Part shown: positions 20,886 through 30,082 of the stretch, piece after piece
Layout: every line of letters starts with the position of its first letter
How positions within the stretch are numbered: the stretch's first letter is position 1
Source: Acetobacteraceae bacterium
Lineage (GTDB): Bacteria > Pseudomonadota > Alphaproteobacteria > Acetobacterales > Acetobacteraceae
Assembly (NCBI GenBank): GCA_024280945.1
Contig: JAMXLO010000100.1
Location: 1 to 64,000, forward strand
Reading direction: 5' to 3'
Length of the DNA: 64,000 nucleotides
The notes under the pieces: generated by a model
What the model saw: the letters and a program-made list of their open reading frames with translations, nothing else
Told to the model about the DNA's origin: nothing
The model's database searches: none
Program-made: the position numbers and the translations under genes

Positions 20886-21083
20886 CAGTTACCGTTCCCT
20901 GTTCCGGGGCCGCGCTGCGGCGCGAGCGTGGGTGGAGGAGCCGGCCCCCGCCTTCGCGGGGCAAGCCGCCGGCGCGGGGCGTCTAGCATGGGGTCCGGAG
21001 CCTCGCAACAGACCGGCACGGAGATGGCGCAGACCAGCGGCGGGGAGTTTGAACTGGTCGGCCGACTGGTCTAAAGTCTGGCG
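20886..21083. promoter_or_regulatory. Divergent region between atp operon and toxin-antitoxin pair
   Basis: The 198 bases must carry the leftward atp promoter and the rightward antitoxin promoter. The stretch 20948-20963 contains the stem CCCCGC-CTTC-GCGGGG. Just before the antitoxin gene the sequence reads AACTGGTCGGCCGACTGGTC, in which GTCGGCCGAC (21057-21066) is a perfect ten-base palindrome and ACTGGTC occurs twice. Antitoxins of the Phd/YefM type autoregulate by binding such palindromes at their own promoter, so this is a candidate operator; that role is inferred. Confidence 0.5.
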
Positions 21084-21362
21084 ATGGATGACGTTACTCC
21101 GCCAGCGTTGAGTTCGGTCGGCGCCTATGATGCCAAGACACGGCTATCGGAGTTGCTCGACCGCGTGGAGAAAGGCGAGCAGATCGTCATCACAAGGCAT
21201 GGCCGGCCGATTGCACGCTTGGTCCCCGAGCACGAACTAGACCGGACCACCGCCCGCGCCGCGGTAGGACGGCTGGTGGCGCTCGGAGATCGGTTGACAG
21301 GTCGCGGTGTCAACCTCAGCGATGCGGAGATCAAGAGGCTGCGCGAGAGCGGCCGCCGATAG
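21084..21362 (+). CDS. Phd/YefM-family antitoxin
   Basis: The 92-residue protein carries the Phd/YefM N-terminal DNA-binding fold: VGAYDAKTRLSELLDRVEKG followed by EQIVITRHGRPIARLVP, which is close to the family consensus. The C-terminal part (residues about 53-92, charged, ending EIKRLRESGRR) would wrap around and neutralise the toxin. It begins 5 bp upstream of the PIN-domain toxin gene in the usual antitoxin-first order. It would also repress its own promoter together with the toxin. Normal length and intact. Confidence 0.88.
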   Translation: MDDVTPPALSSVGAYDAKTRLSELLDRVEKGEQIVITRHGRPIARLVPEHELDRTTARAAVGRLVALGDRLTGRGVNLSDAEIKRLRESGRR

Positions 21363-21367
21363 CGCAG

Positions 21368-21778
21368 ATGTCCGGGCTCGTTCTCGATGCATCTGTTGTC
21401 TTGGCAGTCGTCCTTCAGGAGACCAATCGTCGACACGCAGCCGAGGTCCTGGCCGGCGTAGCAGAGCACCGCGCAACAGTGCCAAGCCTCTGGCACATTG
21501 AGGTTGGCAACGCGCTGCTGATAGCGGAACGTCAGAAACTGATATCCGCAGCGGAAAAATCGGCGGCGTTGCGTGACATCGCCGGCTTGCCGATCAAGGT
21601 GGATGGCGAGACCGTTGCGCGGGCTTGGCGCGAAGCCCTCTCCTTGGCGGAGCAGTATCGTCTGACCCTTGATGACTCCCTTTACCTGGAGTTGAGCCTG
21701 CGCCGGCAACTGCCGCTTGCAACATTCGATACTGCCCTGCAGAGGGCCGCGAGATCAGCAAACGTTGCTCTGCTATAG
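21368..21778 (+). CDS. PIN-domain toxin (VapC-like RNase)
   Basis: The 136-residue protein is a PIN-domain ribonuclease, the toxin of the preceding antitoxin. The acidic metal-binding residues are in place: Asp7 in LVLDASVVLA, the glutamate in WHIEVGNALLIAE (about residue 45), the aspartate pair in LTLDDSLYLELS and the last aspartate in LATFDTALQRAA. VapC toxins cleave tRNA or rRNA, but the target here is unknown. The gene starts with ATG 21368, 5 bp after the antitoxin stop. The pair is wedged between the atp operon and fabI. Confidence 0.88.
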   Translation: MSGLVLDASVVLAVVLQETNRRHAAEVLAGVAEHRATVPSLWHIEVGNALLIAERQKLISAAEKSAALRDIAGLPIKVDGETVARAWREALSLAEQYRLTLDDSLYLELSLRRQLPLATFDTALQRAARSANVALL

Positions 21779-21852
21779 GTAACGCAACGGGAGCACTTGC
21801 CCCAATGCGGGCGGCTGTGTCACGACCACCAGACAGATCGCGAGGATCGAGC

Positions 21853-22683
<831 letters not shown>

Positions 22684-22699
22684 AACGATGAAAGCATGG

Positions 22700-22739
22700 G
22701 CCCCCTCCCCCCACCCCCCTCCCGCAAGGGGAGGGGGAG
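22700..22739. repeat. C/G-rich hairpin repeat, copy B (fabI-aroC spacer)
   Basis: It is nearly identical, and in the same orientation, to the element at 18731-18770. The stem CCCCCTCCC/GGGAGGGGG spans a short GCAAG loop. Together the two copies show a dispersed repeat that settles between genes of one operon. Confidence 0.75.
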
Positions 22740-22762
22740 TTGGTGCGCGGCGGTAGGCGGGC

Positions 22763-23866
22763 ATGTCACACAATACCTTCGGCCGATTGTTTCGCGTCAC
22801 CACGTGGGGGGAGAGCCATGGGCCGGCGATCGGTTGCGTGGTCGACGGTTGCCCGCCGCGCATCTCGCTGTCGGAAGCCGACATCCAGCCTTGGCTGGAT
22901 CGTCGGCGTCCTGGCCAGTCGCGATTTACGACCCAGCGCCAGGAGCCGGATCGGGTCCGCATTCTTTCCGGGGTGTTCGAGGGCCTGACCACGGGCACCC
23001 CGATCGCACTGCAGATCGACAACGTCGATCAGCGTTCGCGCGACTATTCGGCGATCGCCGCCCAGTTCCGCCCCGGACACGCCGATCTCACATACGAGTT
23101 GAAATACGGGATCCGCGACTATCGCGGCGGCGGGCGATCGTCGGCCCGCGAGACGGCAATGCGGGTCGCGGCCGGCGGCGTGGCGCGCAAGGTGCTGGGA
23201 GACGGCATCCGCCTCCGCGGCGCACTGGTGCAGATAGGTCCTCACCGGATCGACCGCTCTCGCTGGGACTGGGATGCGGTGAAGGCCAACCAGTTCTTCT
23301 GCCCCGATCCGGCCGCGGCAGAGGTCTGGGAAGCCTACCTGACCGAGGTTCGCAAGGCTGGTTCCTCCGCGGGTGCTGTCATCGAGGTCACCGCCGAAGG
23401 CGTACCTTCCGGACTGGGTGCCCCAATCTACGGCAAGCTGGATGCGGAGATCGCAGCCGCCTTGATGTCGATCAACGCCGTCAAGGGTGTGGAGATCGGC
23501 GAAGGCTTTGCTGCCGCGGCCCTCTCCGGAGAGGCAAATGCCGATGAGATGCGCATGCGCGATGGCGTGGTCGAATTCGCGTCCAACCATGCCGGCGGCA
23601 TCCTTGGCGGTATTTCCACCGGACAACCGATCGTGGCGCGATTTGCCGTGAAGCCTACGAGCTCAATCCTGACTCCACGCCAAACAGTGGACCGGACCGG
23701 ACAGGATATCGAGATCACGACCCGAGGCCGCCACGACCCTTGTGTCGGCATCCGCGCGGTGCCCGTTGGCGAGGCGATGATTGCCTGTGTGCTCGCCGAC
23801 CATCTGCTGCGCCATCGGGCGCAGAACCCCGACGCGCCAACCATGGCGAGAATGCCCCGCAACTGA
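22763..23866 (+). CDS. aroC: Chorismate synthase
   Basis: The seventh shikimate-pathway enzyme, turning 5-enolpyruvylshikimate-3-phosphate into chorismate with reduced FMN. The 367-residue sequence has the family marks: N-terminal [20 protein letters not shown] (signature 1), [36 protein letters not shown] (signature 2) and [20 protein letters not shown] near the C-terminus. The start ATG 22763 is the first codon of the conserved sequence; no strong binding site is visible. It lies after fabI on the same strand, an order seen in several Alphaproteobacteria. Confidence 0.97.
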   Translation: MSHNTFGRLFRVTTWGESHGPAIGCVVDGCPPRISLSEADIQPWLDRRRPGQSRFTTQRQEPDRVRILSGVFEGLTTGTPIALQIDNVDQRSRDYSAIAAQFRPGHADLTYELKYGIRDYRGGGRSSARETAMRVAAGGVARKVLGDGIRLRGALVQIGPHRIDRSRWDWDAVKANQFFCPDPAAAEVWEAYLTEVRKAGSSAGAVIEVTAEGVPSGLGAPIYGKLDAEIAAALMSINAVKGVEIGEGFAAAALSGEANADEMRMRDGVVEFASNHAGGILGGISTGQPIVARFAVKPTSSILTPRQTVDRTGQDIEITTRGRHDPCVGIRAVPVGEAMIACVLADHLLRHRAQNPDAPTMARMPRN

Positions 23867-23921
23867 GGCGTGGAATGAACCCGCGGCGGCCGGCGTCTAT
23901 ACCGCCGGGCTGTCGCCGCAA

Positions 23922-25103
23922 ATGCATCCGCAATCACCTCCCTACGACTCACGCGCGCTCGAGGCATTCACCGCCCTGGCGGGACGTGATATCTGGGCCG
24001 CACGGATGGCGGAAATCGCCGCCCGCGTTGCGTCAAGTCCGCGTGCCGGACGGTTGTCGCGCCAGCGGCATGCGTTGGAGCTGTCGATCGAACGTTTGCG
24101 GGGTGCGCTGGGCAGGCCACCGTCCGCCGGCGAACTGCACACAGCGCGGCTTGCAAGTCAGGCAGTGCTATTGTCGCAAAGTCTGAGCCCCGGTGGCAGG
24201 GCGAGATTGCAGCACTGGATGCGCATCAATCTGCAAGGTGACGGTACCTTGGTGCCGCTGTTCCACCTGCTGCGCACTGCCGCGCTCCAGGACTCACGCG
24301 GTTTCAAAGTTACGTTCCCAGGCCTCGAGCGCAGCGCGCCCTACGACCTGTTGATCGCGCGCGCTGGCTCCGAAGCGGAGGTCGCCTGCGAAGTCGTTTC
24401 GGCCGATCAGGGAAGGCTGGTGGGGCGGCAGGCATGGATGCAGCTCGCGGACCGGGTGAACGCAGACGTGCGGGCCTGGCTCGCCGGCCGCCCGGGCCGG
24501 TATCTGCTGAAGATGTCGCTGCCGCGTGGTCTGCAAAGTGACGCCCTCGCCGCAATGCATGGCCGAATAAGGCGCCTGTTGCAGACGGACGGACGACGGG
24601 ACCAAGATGATGCCGGTGTCCTGCAACTGGAGCCGCTCGCGCTGCCATGGGACCCCGGCGCCCATCGCCTGGCGAGCGCGCTGCGGCGCGAGTTCGGACC
24701 GGAAGCGCATCTGGCTGTCACTGCCGACCGGGCTGGCGTTTTTGTGATTGCTGCGCGAGCTGGTCGCGTCGACGAGATTGGGAAAGCCGTGCACCGGAGC
24801 CTTGCCGAAACGATGCAGCATCGGCTGAGCGGCCGGCGTCCGGGCATTCTTGCGGTGTTCATCGAGCACATCGACCGGGCTGACTGGTCCAGCTTGCGAG
24901 ACGATCTTAGCCTGGAGGGAGAAGCAAGGCGCTTCCTCGCCCACCGGGCCGCGCGGCGCGTGGTCGCCGTGACGTGCACCTCTCGTTTCGAGCTGTTCGG
25001 CATGCCCGAGGCGGCAATCGGAGGCGAGCTGCGCTTTCGCAACCCGACACATCCCGCCGCCAAAACCGTTTCGCTCGCGCCGGCAATACTATCGTCCGTT
25101 TGA
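23922..25103 (+). CDS. Conserved-looking protein of unrecognised family
   Basis: The 393-residue protein begins at ATG 23922 (MHPQSPPYDSRALEAFTALA). The same frame is open upstream into aroC (from 23781), but that part is an aroC shadow. The sequence is soluble, arginine- and alanine-rich, without signal peptide or membrane segments. A central stretch, APYDLLIARAGSEAEVACEV, has a D-then-ExxCE spacing faintly like a PD-(D/E)XK nuclease fold, and the C-terminal part alternates short strands and helices. I do not recognise the family and propose no function; the nuclease resemblance is weak. It lies 55 bp after aroC on the same strand, so it is probably co-transcribed. Confidence 0.6.
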   Translation: MHPQSPPYDSRALEAFTALAGRDIWAARMAEIAARVASSPRAGRLSRQRHALELSIERLRGALGRPPSAGELHTARLASQAVLLSQSLSPGGRARLQHWMRINLQGDGTLVPLFHLLRTAALQDSRGFKVTFPGLERSAPYDLLIARAGSEAEVACEVVSADQGRLVGRQAWMQLADRVNADVRAWLAGRPGRYLLKMSLPRGLQSDALAAMHGRIRRLLQTDGRRDQDDAGVLQLEPLALPWDPGAHRLASALRREFGPEAHLAVTADRAGVFVIAARAGRVDEIGKAVHRSLAETMQHRLSGRRPGILAVFIEHIDRADWSSLRDDLSLEGEARRFLAHRAARRVVAVTCTSRFELFGMPEAAIGGELRFRNPTHPAAKTVSLAPAILSSV

Positions 25104-25217
25104 TCAGGTGCGACAGCAGTAATTCGCTAGTAAGCATCTTATCTTCAGATTGACGCCCCAGGACCGCCACGATCCCGAGGTTACTTCTGCATGGCCGATG
25201 CGACTGGAGACAAGGAA

Positions 25218-25367
25218 ATGACGGAAACCGAGTACGCTCGGAAATTGGACGAACTCGATCGCCTGCTGAACGACCCGGACGTGCCAATGGAACCCGCCAA
25301 GGTCTGGTCTCTGCTTGCCGAGATCGCGAAACGCGATATGTCCGGCGGCCGCCTACCGCAATCCTGA
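25218..25367 (+). CDS. Small acidic protein (49 aa)
   Basis: ATG 25218 is preceded by GGAGA at 25206-25210, a well-placed ribosome binding site, and opens MTETEYARKLDELDRLLNDP, continuing DVPMEPAKVWSLLAEIAKRD. It is compact, charged and probably a two-helix protein. An in-frame ATG at 25191 would add nine residues but has no binding site. The codon pattern is clearly coding. It ends 6 bases before the convergent tlyA stop. No function is known to me. Confidence 0.6.
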   Translation: MTETEYARKLDELDRLLNDPDVPMEPAKVWSLLAEIAKRDMSGGRLPQS

Positions 25368-25373
25368 GCGGCA

Positions 25374-26108
25374 TCAGTCGCGCATGGCTGCGATAAGGAA
25401 TTCGCGATTCCCTTCCGGGCCAGTGATCGGGCTCTCGGTAATGCCGAGTACCCGCCAGCCAGGCTCACCATCCCACCAGGCATGGATGCGGTCGCACACC
25501 GCTGTATGAACTGCGGGATCGCGTACAACGCCCTTGCGGCCCACCCCGTGAGGGCCAGCCTCGAATTGTGGCTTGATAAGCGCCACTGCCCAAGTTCCCG
25601 GTTTGCACAGCGCGAGCGGCGCGGGGAGCAGTGTCTGCAGACCGATAAAGCTCGCGTCGCACACCAGTGCGGTGATCGGATCAGTTATAGCATCACGGGT
25701 CAGGTATCGCGCGTTGGTCCGCTCATGGACCGTGACACGTGGGTCGGAGCGGAGCTTCCAGGCCAGCTGCCCATGGCCGACATCGACCGCGTGGACCTTT
25801 GCGGCGCCTTGGGCGAGCAGCACGTCGGTGAAGCCTCCGGTGGAGGCGCCTACATCGAGGCAAATTCTGCCAACCGGCGACAGGCCGAAATGCCTGAGGG
25901 CGTGTTCCAGCTTCAGTCCGCCGCGCGATACCCAGGGATGATCCTGGCCGCGTACCTCCAGTTGCGCATCTGACGTCAGCAGATCGCCTGCCTTAGCGAT
26001 CCGCCGCTCACCACTGAAGACCTTGCCGGCAAGGATCAGGGCCTGCGCTCGCGCCCGCGAGTCCGCCAGCCCGCGATTCACCAACAACTGATCGGCACGC
26101 GTGCGCAT
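25374..26108 (-). CDS. tlyA: TlyA-family rRNA 2'-O-methyltransferase
   Basis: The 244-residue protein consists of an N-terminal S4 RNA-binding domain (RADQLLVNRGLADSRARAQA and LILAGKVF) and a FtsJ-like methyltransferase domain with the SAM motif LDVGASTGGFTDVLLAQGA, the aspartate DVGHGQLAWKL and the VALIKPQFEAG strand. TlyA methylates ribose 2'-OH groups of 16S and 23S rRNA; such proteins were once annotated as haemolysins. The start is ATG 26108. It is divergent from the HxlR regulator gene (83 bp apart), so it shares an upstream region that contains palindromes. Confidence 0.92.
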   Translation of the reverse strand: MRTRADQLLVNRGLADSRARAQALILAGKVFSGERRIAKAGDLLTSDAQLEVRGQDHPWVSRGGLKLEHALRHFGLSPVGRICLDVGASTGGFTDVLLAQGAAKVHAVDVGHGQLAWKLRSDPRVTVHERTNARYLTRDAITDPITALVCDASFIGLQTLLPAPLALCKPGTWAVALIKPQFEAGPHGVGRKGVVRDPAVHTAVCDRIHAWWDGEPGWRVLGITESPITGPEGNREFLIAAMRD

Positions 26109-26126
26109 CGGCAGGATCCAGATACT

Positions 26127-26171
26127 TGCATCATGAAAGCAACGGGCCTATGTGGCGGCTTGCATGATGCA
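26127..26171. promoter_or_regulatory. Candidate HxlR operator region
   Basis: TGCATCATG (26127-26135) and CATGATGCA (26163-26171) are exact inverted copies 27 bases apart. In addition TGCATGATGCA (26161-26171) is a palindrome by itself, and TTGC-nine bases-GCAA occurs at 26126-26142. HxlR-family regulators bind palindromic boxes at their own promoters, so the region is a plausible operator for the hxlR-efflux operon. The role is inferred. Confidence 0.4.
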
Positions 26172-26191
26172 TGTGACTGCCAGGAGGGGCC

Positions 26192-26653
26192 ATGCAGCGC
26201 AAGAGCTTCGGATCCATGTCCTGCCCGATCGCCCGCAGTCTAGAGCGCGTGGGCGAGTGGTGGAGCATCCTGATCCTGCGCGACGCGTTTCGCGGGCTGA
26301 CGCGCTTCGACCAGTTCCAGAAGAGCCTGGACATAGCACCGAACATGCTGACACGGCGCCTTAATGCGCTGGTCGAAGCCGGGCTGTTGGAGCGTCGGCG
26401 GTACAGCGAGCATCCGCCCCGCCACGAGTACGTTCTGACCGAGCGTGGTCGTGATTTCCGGCCGGTGCTGTGGGCACTGCTTGCCTGGGGCAACCGCCAC
26501 TTTGCGCCTGAGGGACCCAGCGTCATCGTGGTCGATACCGAGACAGGGGAGCCGGCCGATCCCGTCCTGGTGGATCGTCGGAGCGGCAAGGTGATGGTTG
26601 AGGCCGCCTTTCGCTCGGTGACGGCGCCAGCGGCCGCGAGGAGGGCGTCATGA
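26192..26653 (+). CDS. HxlR-family transcriptional regulator
   Basis: A 153-residue winged-helix regulator. The HxlR pattern is clear: an N-terminal cysteine in FGSMSCPIARSLERVGEWWS (Cys11), ILILRDAFRGLTRFDQFQKS, LDIAPNMLTRRLNALVEAGL and the wing RRRYSEHPPRHEYVLTERG. In studied relatives (YodB, HypR, QorR) that cysteine senses quinones, aldehydes or disulfide stress. The gene leads a run of six tightly packed genes (efflux adaptor, efflux permease, SDR, DsbA-fold isomerase, ketopantoate reductase) and overlaps the next gene by four bases, so it most likely controls this operon from the palindromes upstream. Confidence 0.9.
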   Translation: MQRKSFGSMSCPIARSLERVGEWWSILILRDAFRGLTRFDQFQKSLDIAPNMLTRRLNALVEAGLLERRRYSEHPPRHEYVLTERGRDFRPVLWALLAWGNRHFAPEGPSVIVVDTETGEPADPVLVDRRSGKVMVEAAFRSVTAPAAARRAS

Positions 26654-27735
26654 GCGGCCAGGCGGTCGAGCGGGACATCGTCGCCCGGCCTCCGGTTCGA
26701 CCAGCGAGCCTGTCCCGCCGGCAGCTCGGGCTGGCGGGTGGGGCGCTGCTGGTGGGTATTGGATCTGCATGGTACGGCCAGCACTGGTGGACGGTCGGAC
26801 GGTTCATCGAGACGACGGATGATGCCTATGTCGGCGGCGATGTGACGGTGATTGCGCCGAAGGGTGCCGGGTTCATCGCCGATGTCGCGGTGACCGACAA
26901 CCAGGCAGTGCAGGCAGGCGATCTGCTGGTGAAGCTGGACGATCACGACTACCGCGCCGCCTTGGCAAAGGCGACTGCAGCAGTCGCGGTGCAACGAGCG
27001 ACTCTCGCAAATCTGGATGCCACCAGACAGCTGCAGGAGGCGGTGATCTCCGAGGCGCAGGCTGAACTCACCGCGACCGCGGCTGAGATCAGCCGCAGCA
27101 AGTATGACGTCGATCGGTATCGTGATCTGGCGCAGTCACATGCGGCATCGGTGCAGCGCTTCCAGCAAGCGGATGCCGACTATCGCAAGGCACTTGCCGC
27201 CGATGCCAAATCCCGCGCGGCGCTGCGGGCGGCGCAGGAGCGGCTCAACGTCATCGACACCCAGAAGCAGCAGGCCACCGCTGCACTCGCCGGCGCGCTG
27301 GCGGACCAGGACGCAGCCCAACTCAATCTGAGTTACACCGAACTGCGTGCGCCCATCGACGGCGTTGTCGGCAACCGCAGTGCACGCGCTGGGGCGTATG
27401 CGACGGTCGGAGCACAGCTGATCTCGCTCGTGCCGGCTCATGGGCTTTGGGTGGACGCCAATTTCAAAGAGAGCCAGCTGGCCGGCATGCGGCCTGGGAT
27501 GCCGGTGACGATCGCAGCGGACGTACTGCCGGGTGAAGCGTTCCATGGTCACGTCGCAAGCCTTGCGCCGGCCACGGGTGCCGTGTTCAGCGTGCTGCCG
27601 CCAGAGAACGCCACCGGCAACTTCACAAAGATCGTGCAGCGGGTGCCGGTGCGCGTGGCATTGGATGGCGATGCGGCCACGCTGGGCAGGTTGCGGCCCG
27701 GACTGTCGGTTACCGCGTCGGTCGATCAACGATGA
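26650..27735 (+). CDS. HlyD/EmrA-family efflux adaptor
   Basis: The 361-residue membrane-fusion protein has one N-terminal membrane anchor (LGLAGGALLVGIGSAWYGQ), the typical EmrA entry FIETTDDAYVGGDVTVIAPK, a lipoyl domain (VTDNQAVQAGDLLVKLDDHD), a long coiled-coil hairpin (about residues 100-220), the second lipoyl half (YTELRAPIDGVVGNRSARAG) and a beta-barrel with LWVDANFKESQLAGMRPGMP. It couples the MFS permease to an outer-membrane channel. It overlaps hxlR by ATGA and the next gene by ATGA as well, a sign of translational coupling. The outer-membrane partner is not encoded here. Confidence 0.92.
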   Translation: MSGQAVERDIVARPPVRPASLSRRQLGLAGGALLVGIGSAWYGQHWWTVGRFIETTDDAYVGGDVTVIAPKGAGFIADVAVTDNQAVQAGDLLVKLDDHDYRAALAKATAAVAVQRATLANLDATRQLQEAVISEAQAELTATAAEISRSKYDVDRYRDLAQSHAASVQRFQQADADYRKALAADAKSRAALRAAQERLNVIDTQKQQATAALAGALADQDAAQLNLSYTELRAPIDGVVGNRSARAGAYATVGAQLISLVPAHGLWVDANFKESQLAGMRPGMPVTIAADVLPGEAFHGHVASLAPATGAVFSVLPPENATGNFTKIVQRVPVRVALDGDAATLGRLRPGLSVTASVDQR

Positions 27736-29321
27736 GCGCAACCACGGCAGGTGTGCTGATCGCTCCGGGCAAGCTGCCTCTGTCGACCAAGGTCTTCGCC
27801 TTCGCCAGCATGTGCGTGGGTTTCTTCATCGCGCTGCTCGACATTCAGATCGTCTCTGCGTCACTGGCTGACATTGGCGGCGGACTATCGGCTGGCCCGG
27901 ATGAGATCGCCTGGGTCCAGACAAGCTACCTGATCGCCGAGATCGTGGTGATCCCGCTGTCCGGTTGGCTGTCGCGCGTGATGTCCACCCGCTGGCTGTT
28001 CTGTGCCTCCGCGGTGGGCTTTACCATTACCAGCCTGCTGTGCGGCTGGGCGTGGAACATCCAGAGCATGATCGTGTTCCGCGCGATGCAGGGTTTCCTC
28101 GGCGGCTCGATGATCCCGACCGTTTTCACCACCGCCTTCATCTATTTCGACAATCAGCAGCGGGTGATCGCGGCAGCAACCATCGGCTGCATCTCATCAC
28201 TGGCTCCGACACTGGGGCCGACCGTAGGCGGCTGGATCACCGACAATTACTCGTGGCACTGGCTGTTCTTCATCAACCTGCTGCCGGGCGTGTTCGTATC
28301 GGTCGTGGTGCCGCTGCTGGTGCGGGTCGATCGGCCGAATTTGTCGATGCTGCGCGGTGCCGACTATGCAGGGATGGCGCTGCTGGCGGTGTTCCTCGGC
28401 TGCCTGGAATACACGCTGGAGGAAGGCCCGCGGTGGGACTGGTTTGGCGATGACACCATCAGGGCCACGGCGTGGCTCTCCGGCATCGCGGGCGTCGTGT
28501 TCATCTGGCGCAGCCTGACCTACAGCCAACCAGTGGTCGATCTACGCGCGCTGAGCAGCCGCAATTTCTCATTGGGCTGCTTTTTCTCTTTCGTCACCGG
28601 CATCGGCATCTTCGCGACGATCTACCTGACCCCGCTATTTCTTGCCCGTGTGCGTGGCTTCAGTGCGCTGCAGATCGGCGAAGCGGTGTTTTCCACCGGC
28701 CTGTTCCAAGTTTGCGCGATCCCGTTCTACACCGTGCTGGCAAGACGCATCGACCTGCGCTGGCTGATGATGTTCGGCCTGTCGTGCTTCGCGCTCAGCA
28801 TGTGGAATTTTACACCCATCACGCATGACTGGGGCAGCCGCGAGCTGCTGCTGCCACAGGCATTCCGCGGATTCTCCCAGCAGTTTGCCGTCGCTCCGGT
28901 CGTGTCGCTGACATTGGGTGGTCTGGCACCGGAGCGGTTGAAGCTGGCGTCAGGCCTCTTCAACCTGATGCGCAATCTGGGCGGCGCAATAGGCATCGCT
29001 GTCTGCGGCACGATCCTGAACGACCGCACAAACCTGCATTTCTTGCGCGCAGCCGAGCACCTGAACAGCAGCAATCCGGCGATGTTGGACTGGGTCCAGC
29101 AGGTTAGCACGCACGAGGCGACCGCGCACGGCGGCGATACGCTGCACGGATACACGACGGCACTGAAGTTGCTGGGCAACCTCGCACTGCGCGAAGCGCA
29201 GACACAGAGCTTCGCCGATGCATTCTTCGTCATCGCGCTGTGCTTCGTCATCGCCACGTCCATGGTGCCGTTGATGCGCAAGCTGGCGGCGCCGGCGGCA
29301 CCAGTTCGCGACGCACATTGA
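27732..29321 (+). CDS. DHA2-family MFS efflux transporter (EmrB-like)
   Basis: A drug:H+ antiporter of 529 residues with 14 predicted helices. Motifs are helix 1 with the DHA2-type FIALLDIQIVSASLADIG, the loop LSAGPDEIAWVQTSYLIAEI, motif A-like GWLSRVMSTRWLFCAS, motif C-like IGCISSLAPTLGPTVGGWIT and the family-typical NYSWHWLFFINLLPGV. With the preceding EmrA-like adaptor it forms a tripartite pump that exports hydrophobic toxic compounds across both membranes. The gene starts inside the previous stop (ATGA). The SDR gene follows after 12 bp with AAGGAGG between them. Confidence 0.92.
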   Translation: MSATTAGVLIAPGKLPLSTKVFAFASMCVGFFIALLDIQIVSASLADIGGGLSAGPDEIAWVQTSYLIAEIVVIPLSGWLSRVMSTRWLFCASAVGFTITSLLCGWAWNIQSMIVFRAMQGFLGGSMIPTVFTTAFIYFDNQQRVIAAATIGCISSLAPTLGPTVGGWITDNYSWHWLFFINLLPGVFVSVVVPLLVRVDRPNLSMLRGADYAGMALLAVFLGCLEYTLEEGPRWDWFGDDTIRATAWLSGIAGVVFIWRSLTYSQPVVDLRALSSRNFSLGCFFSFVTGIGIFATIYLTPLFLARVRGFSALQIGEAVFSTGLFQVCAIPFYTVLARRIDLRWLMMFGLSCFALSMWNFTPITHDWGSRELLLPQAFRGFSQQFAVAPVVSLTLGGLAPERLKLASGLFNLMRNLGGAIGIAVCGTILNDRTNLHFLRAAEHLNSSNPAMLDWVQQVSTHEATAHGGDTLHGYTTALKLLGNLALREAQTQSFADAFFVIALCFVIATSMVPLMRKLAAPAAPVRDAH

Positions 29322-29333
29322 AAGGAGGCCGAC

Positions 29334-30077
29334 GTGGAATGTAGACATGCTACCGCCGCGGTGATCGGCGCCGGCGATTTCATCGGCAGCGCTATCGCGC
29401 GGAAATTCGCGACCGCGGGGTTCACCGTGTTGGCCGGACGCCGCAACGGGGAAAAACTCGCGCCGCTGATCAATGAGGTCGAGGCGACGGGTGGTCGCAT
29501 CATCGGTCGGTCGCTCGACGCGCGGAAAGAAGACGAGGTGATCGAGTTTCTGCGAGCGGCGGACCGCGAGGCGCCGCTCGAGGTCTGTATCTTCAACGTC
29601 GGCGCCAACGTGCACTTCCCTTTGGTCGAGACGACCGAGCGCGTGTTCCGGAAAGTCTGGGAAATGGCGTGCTATGCCGGATTCCTTGCTGTGCGCGAGT
29701 CGGCCAGGCTGATGCTGCCACACGGTCGCGGGGCAATCTTCGTCACCGGCGCAACAGCCAGCCTCCGTGGTGGGGCTGGCTATGCCGCCTTTGCGGCGGC
29801 AAAGGCGGGCCTGCGCGGCGTTGCGCAGAGCGCGGCGCGCGAACTGGGACCGAAGAACATTCATGTTGCGCATCTGGTGATCGATGCCGGCGTGGATACC
29901 GCCTGGGTGCGCGAGCGGATTAGGGCGCGTGAAGGCGACGCGGCCTTGCGTGATCTCTCGCCGGATCGGTTGATGCAGCCATCTTCGGTGGCGGACGCCT
30001 ATTGGACGCTGTATCAGCAGCCGCGCGATGCGTGGACATTCGAGATGGACATCCGGCCGTTCGGCGAAAAATGGTGA
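29334..30077 (+). CDS. SDR-family protein with altered catalytic motif
   Basis: The 247-residue protein is a short-chain dehydrogenase/reductase relative with GTG start 29334 behind AAGGAGG. The cofactor motif reads VIGAGDFIGSAIARKF rather than the usual TGxxxGIG, and the catalytic YxxxK reads FAAAK (in GGAGYAAFAAAKAGLRG), so the tyrosine seems replaced by phenylalanine. NVGAN, the counterpart of the NNAG motif, is present. The rest (LGPKNIHVAHLVIDAGVDTA) is well conserved with a group often annotated as SDR oxidoreductase. It may bind NAD(P) without normal SDR chemistry. It is inside the HxlR operon, between the pump and the isomerase. Confidence 0.82.
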   Translation: MECRHATAAVIGAGDFIGSAIARKFATAGFTVLAGRRNGEKLAPLINEVEATGGRIIGRSLDARKEDEVIEFLRAADREAPLEVCIFNVGANVHFPLVETTERVFRKVWEMACYAGFLAVRESARLMLPHGRGAIFVTGATASLRGGAGYAAFAAAKAGLRGVAQSAARELGPKNIHVAHLVIDAGVDTAWVRERIRAREGDAALRDLSPDRLMQPSSVADAYWTLYQQPRDAWTFEMDIRPFGEKW

Positions 30078-30082
30078 CAACA

